Positions 61,640 to 64,000 of a DNA stretch of 64,000 nucleotides are shown here, one piece after another (position 1 is the first letter of the stretch; each line of letters starts with the position of its first letter). Below the pieces are notes generated by a model. It worked only from the letters and a program-made list of their open reading frames with translations. It was not told the DNA's origin and did not search any database. The stretch covers positions 5,634,001-5,698,000 of the forward strand of contig CANUEZ040000163.1 of NCBI GenBank assembly GCA_948099385.1. Reading direction: 5' to 3'. A program made the position numbers and the translations under genes. This DNA comes from Fasciola hepatica. Its lineage: Eukaryota > Platyhelminthes > Trematoda > Plagiorchiida > Fasciolidae.

Positions 61640-64000
61640 TCACCGAATCTACTTCTACCAGGTGATGCTCTTCTTCGCCCCAGGTGTCTTTTTAAACTAG
61701 CCACATTTAGTGTGCAAAAGCTCATGCGTATAGGACAACAGGCGTTTTTAGCTCGTACTTTGGAGACCCTTGCCATCGACGTTTGTTGTGTTCAAGACAC
61801 TTGCATCCAAGATTACAGTTCGGTCATTTGATTGATGGCCCCATTCAGTCCTGTAATGTTACTCTTGCATTTTTCTGTGAACTCCGAGGCTGCGGCTGCT
61901 GGTCTTGCTGGCGTAGGTATAGCTATCAGTGGGAGGGCTAAGAATGCTCTACTTGACTGGATCCCAGTTGACAGTCGGTTGTGGGCAGTGAGACTAAGAA
62001 TTTTGTGCAAAGTAAGCAAACGCTGTTCCGATAGATGGAATTCGTTTGTCGCCTCAGCTTTTCCGTATAGACTGCAGCTCAGATGCAATCAAAGATGTTT
62101 TCTACTAAAAGTTACACGACCTCTTACATAAATCAAAACGGGGTGATATCATGATTCTAGCTGGAAACATGAACGCTAGAGTGGGCCGGCCGTCTTTGAA
62201 CAAAGCGCATTTGGAAGGCCCTTTTTACCTCGATTGCTTTCCTTCAGAAATACTTGGAATGACTGCAGATTCTGTGTTTACATCACCGTCTGTTTCTTGC
62301 CAGTACCAAATTCAGACGTTCTAGTCGCCGGTACACTCCTAGGCGTTAGCCCTGTGCGAGTCAGCAATGGACCCAGATAGACCACGCCTCACTTAGCTAC
62401 AAATAGTGGGGTTGCATACAACACTGCCAGTCGTACTAGAGCACTGCCCTTGAGTCTGACCACGCCTTAGTCTGCACAAAGCTGTCTATGTGCTTCAGTG
62501 GGTGTGCCGAAGGCAGGATGAAGTAGCAGTTAGACTGCGTAAGTTGTCTGATATGTCTTGCCAGTCAACTTTATGAAACGTTCTAGCTAAAAGCTAGGAT
62601 CAGCTCTTCCAAGCAACATCAATCAGCACTGGTCACTGCTTAAGAATGCTTGGTATTCTGTCGGGTTAGTGAGTTGCTGCGTGGCCCATCGTTTCATGAC
62701 ACCCTGGATTTCTGCTGAGTCTCTACGTCAATCTTTCCCGGATGATATTGAGCATATTGCTGCACAGCTGACAACAAGACGTGAACTCAAAACAAGTCTT
62801 CCCTCCGACAGCTGTTAGAGCACCGGTACACCTTCCAAAGTCGAATAATCGTTGTTTTTCTAGACATTCGTGTGGCCTTTGACTCCCTCGATAGATCTGC
62901 ATTGTGGCACTGTTTCTTAAGGAACGGCGTACCTGAGAAGTGTGTGCTGGTCGACATAGAGTTGTACCTTCATGCCTCAGGTCGAGTTTGGGCTTATGGC
63001 TAGCTTCCTCCACTCTTTCGCGTTTCCAGTGGAGTACGACAAGGCAAGACAATATTCCCTTTTCTTCTCAATTTTGCTACAAATGATGTCCTGCAGAACA
63101 CTTTGTGTGATCATCTGACTGGTGGGGTAAAACTCCTCCCAGGGACAGAGTCTTTGACTTGGAGTAAATCGATGATATCGCCCTACTGAGTGACAGTGCA
63201 CAGGCAGTTCAACAGACATTGAGTCTCTTCGGGATTAAGGTATCACAGTACGATATGTACTTCGCGCCTTCAAAGTGCAAAGTACTTGTTCAAGACTGAC
63301 AGGAGCCTGTGCCTGCACTCAGCCTTGGTGGTAATCGGTTAGAGGTAGTCAATAGCTTTAAGGACCTAAGGAGCCTGATCACAGCTGGTGGTGGTGTTGG
63401 GGAGATCCCATCACGAATTGCGAGAGCAAGAGCAGCTTTCGCGAAACTGCTTCATCTGTGGCATCGCCATGACAGCCGGCTTTCTCTCAAGGGAAGGGTG
63501 TACAGTGCCGCAGTTCGCTGTGTTCTTCTTTACGATTGCGAGACCTGGCCCCTCGGCATTGAGGATGCTCGATGACTTTTTGTATTCGACCACCGTTGTC
63601 TCCGAAGCATTATTCGTGTCTGATGGGAACATCGGGTGAGCAATGATTAGGCTCGTCGTCCTGTGTTCGGTCCTGATAGTCGCCCCTTGACAGAGGTAGA
63701 CGCTCTACATAGCCTCCAATAGCTCGGGCACGTTTTGCGAATGCCCGCCCATTGTTTATCTTTTCACGCTCTTTTTGCACGTGCTGGGCAAAACTGGAGG
63801 AAAGGGCGTGGAGGTCAGGTTGTGACTTAGCGCAGGGGCATGAAGAAGTTTTGCTTCAGCTTTGGCTTCGGTTGGTGCTTCCCGCCTCAATGATTGGGGC
63901 CCAAGAGATGAGGACTGCCGTTGGTTATAGACTCTGAGGGGTATGGCTCAGAATCAAATCCGATGGCGCGAATGCCGTATGGCCAATCTATTGACTTCCC
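61640..64000 (+). mobile_element. RTE-like LINE, near full length but degraded, runs off the right edge
   Basis: The endonuclease begins LATFSVQKLMRIGQQAFLAR (61695), with TLAIDVCCVQDTCIQDYSSV, then GLAGVGIAISGRAKNALLDW and IPVDSRLWAVRLR (61890-62000), then AGNMNARVGR-like sequence near 62165. The RT follows: FLDIRVAFDSLDRSALWHCF (62860-62920), GVPEKC, SGRVWAYG, SGVRQG (63020-63060), then a damaged catalytic region. SLGGNRLEVVNSFKDLRSLI (63318), ARARAAFAKLLHLWHRHDSR, LKGRVYSAAVRCVLLYDCET and DHRCLRSIIRV (63580-63620) form the thumb and C-terminal domain. Stops and frameshifts occur throughout, so it is inactive. The family is the same as at 14505-15290. Confidence 0.88.

Noticed and set aside
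1..64000. CRISPR arrays, operons, prophage or other prokaryotic systems
   Set aside because: No regularly spaced short repeats with unique spacers, no dense gene order. All coding evidence shows eukaryotic introns.

Overview
The window looks like a piece of a flatworm chromosome, most likely a trematode (fluke). This is inferred from three things: coding density is very low, one gene has introns of up to about 15 kb, and the introns hold non-LTR retrotransposons and Penelope-like elements of the kind common in fluke genomes. There is no prokaryotic or viral gene order. The species cannot be named from sequence alone.

The one gene I can read with confidence is on the minus strand and spans almost the whole window. 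Six exons (46686-47234, 41268-41429, 39350-40195, 23331-24203, 12153-12886, 1578-2547, in transcript order) have GT/AG borders, and every junction keeps the reading frame (phases 0,0,0,0,2). Together they encode about 1,378 residues: a second calponin-homology (CH2) domain, the actinin/spectrin neck, and a run of spectrin-type triple-helical segments. The closest fit is a divergent beta-spectrin. The first CH domain and 5' end lie beyond position 64000 or were missed. The 3' end lies beyond position 1.

The rest is intron or flank filled with decayed mobile DNA. A CR1/Jockey-like LINE endonuclease scrap lies at 2711-2923. An inverted-repeat structure with arms of about 630 bp occupies 5719-8352. 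An RTE-like LINE reverse-transcriptase fragment is on the minus strand at 14505-15290. A Penelope-like element with a GIY-YIG end is on the plus strand at 20087-21475, and a second one is on the minus strand at 47490-48760. Two copies of a roughly 750-bp short inverted-repeat element, apparently non-autonomous, lie at 49236-49966 and 59206-59975. A long degraded RTE-like LINE runs from 61640 off the right end. Several tRNA-derived SINE-like copies and microsatellites are scattered between them.

Possible additional coding pieces on the plus strand are an exon at 55880-56214 with a strong splice donor, two exon-like blocks at 42890-43508, a small exon-like block at 16142-16253 and a 195-codon ORF at 30544-31131. 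None could be assigned a function. All proteins, splice sites and repeats were read by eye, with no alignment run.
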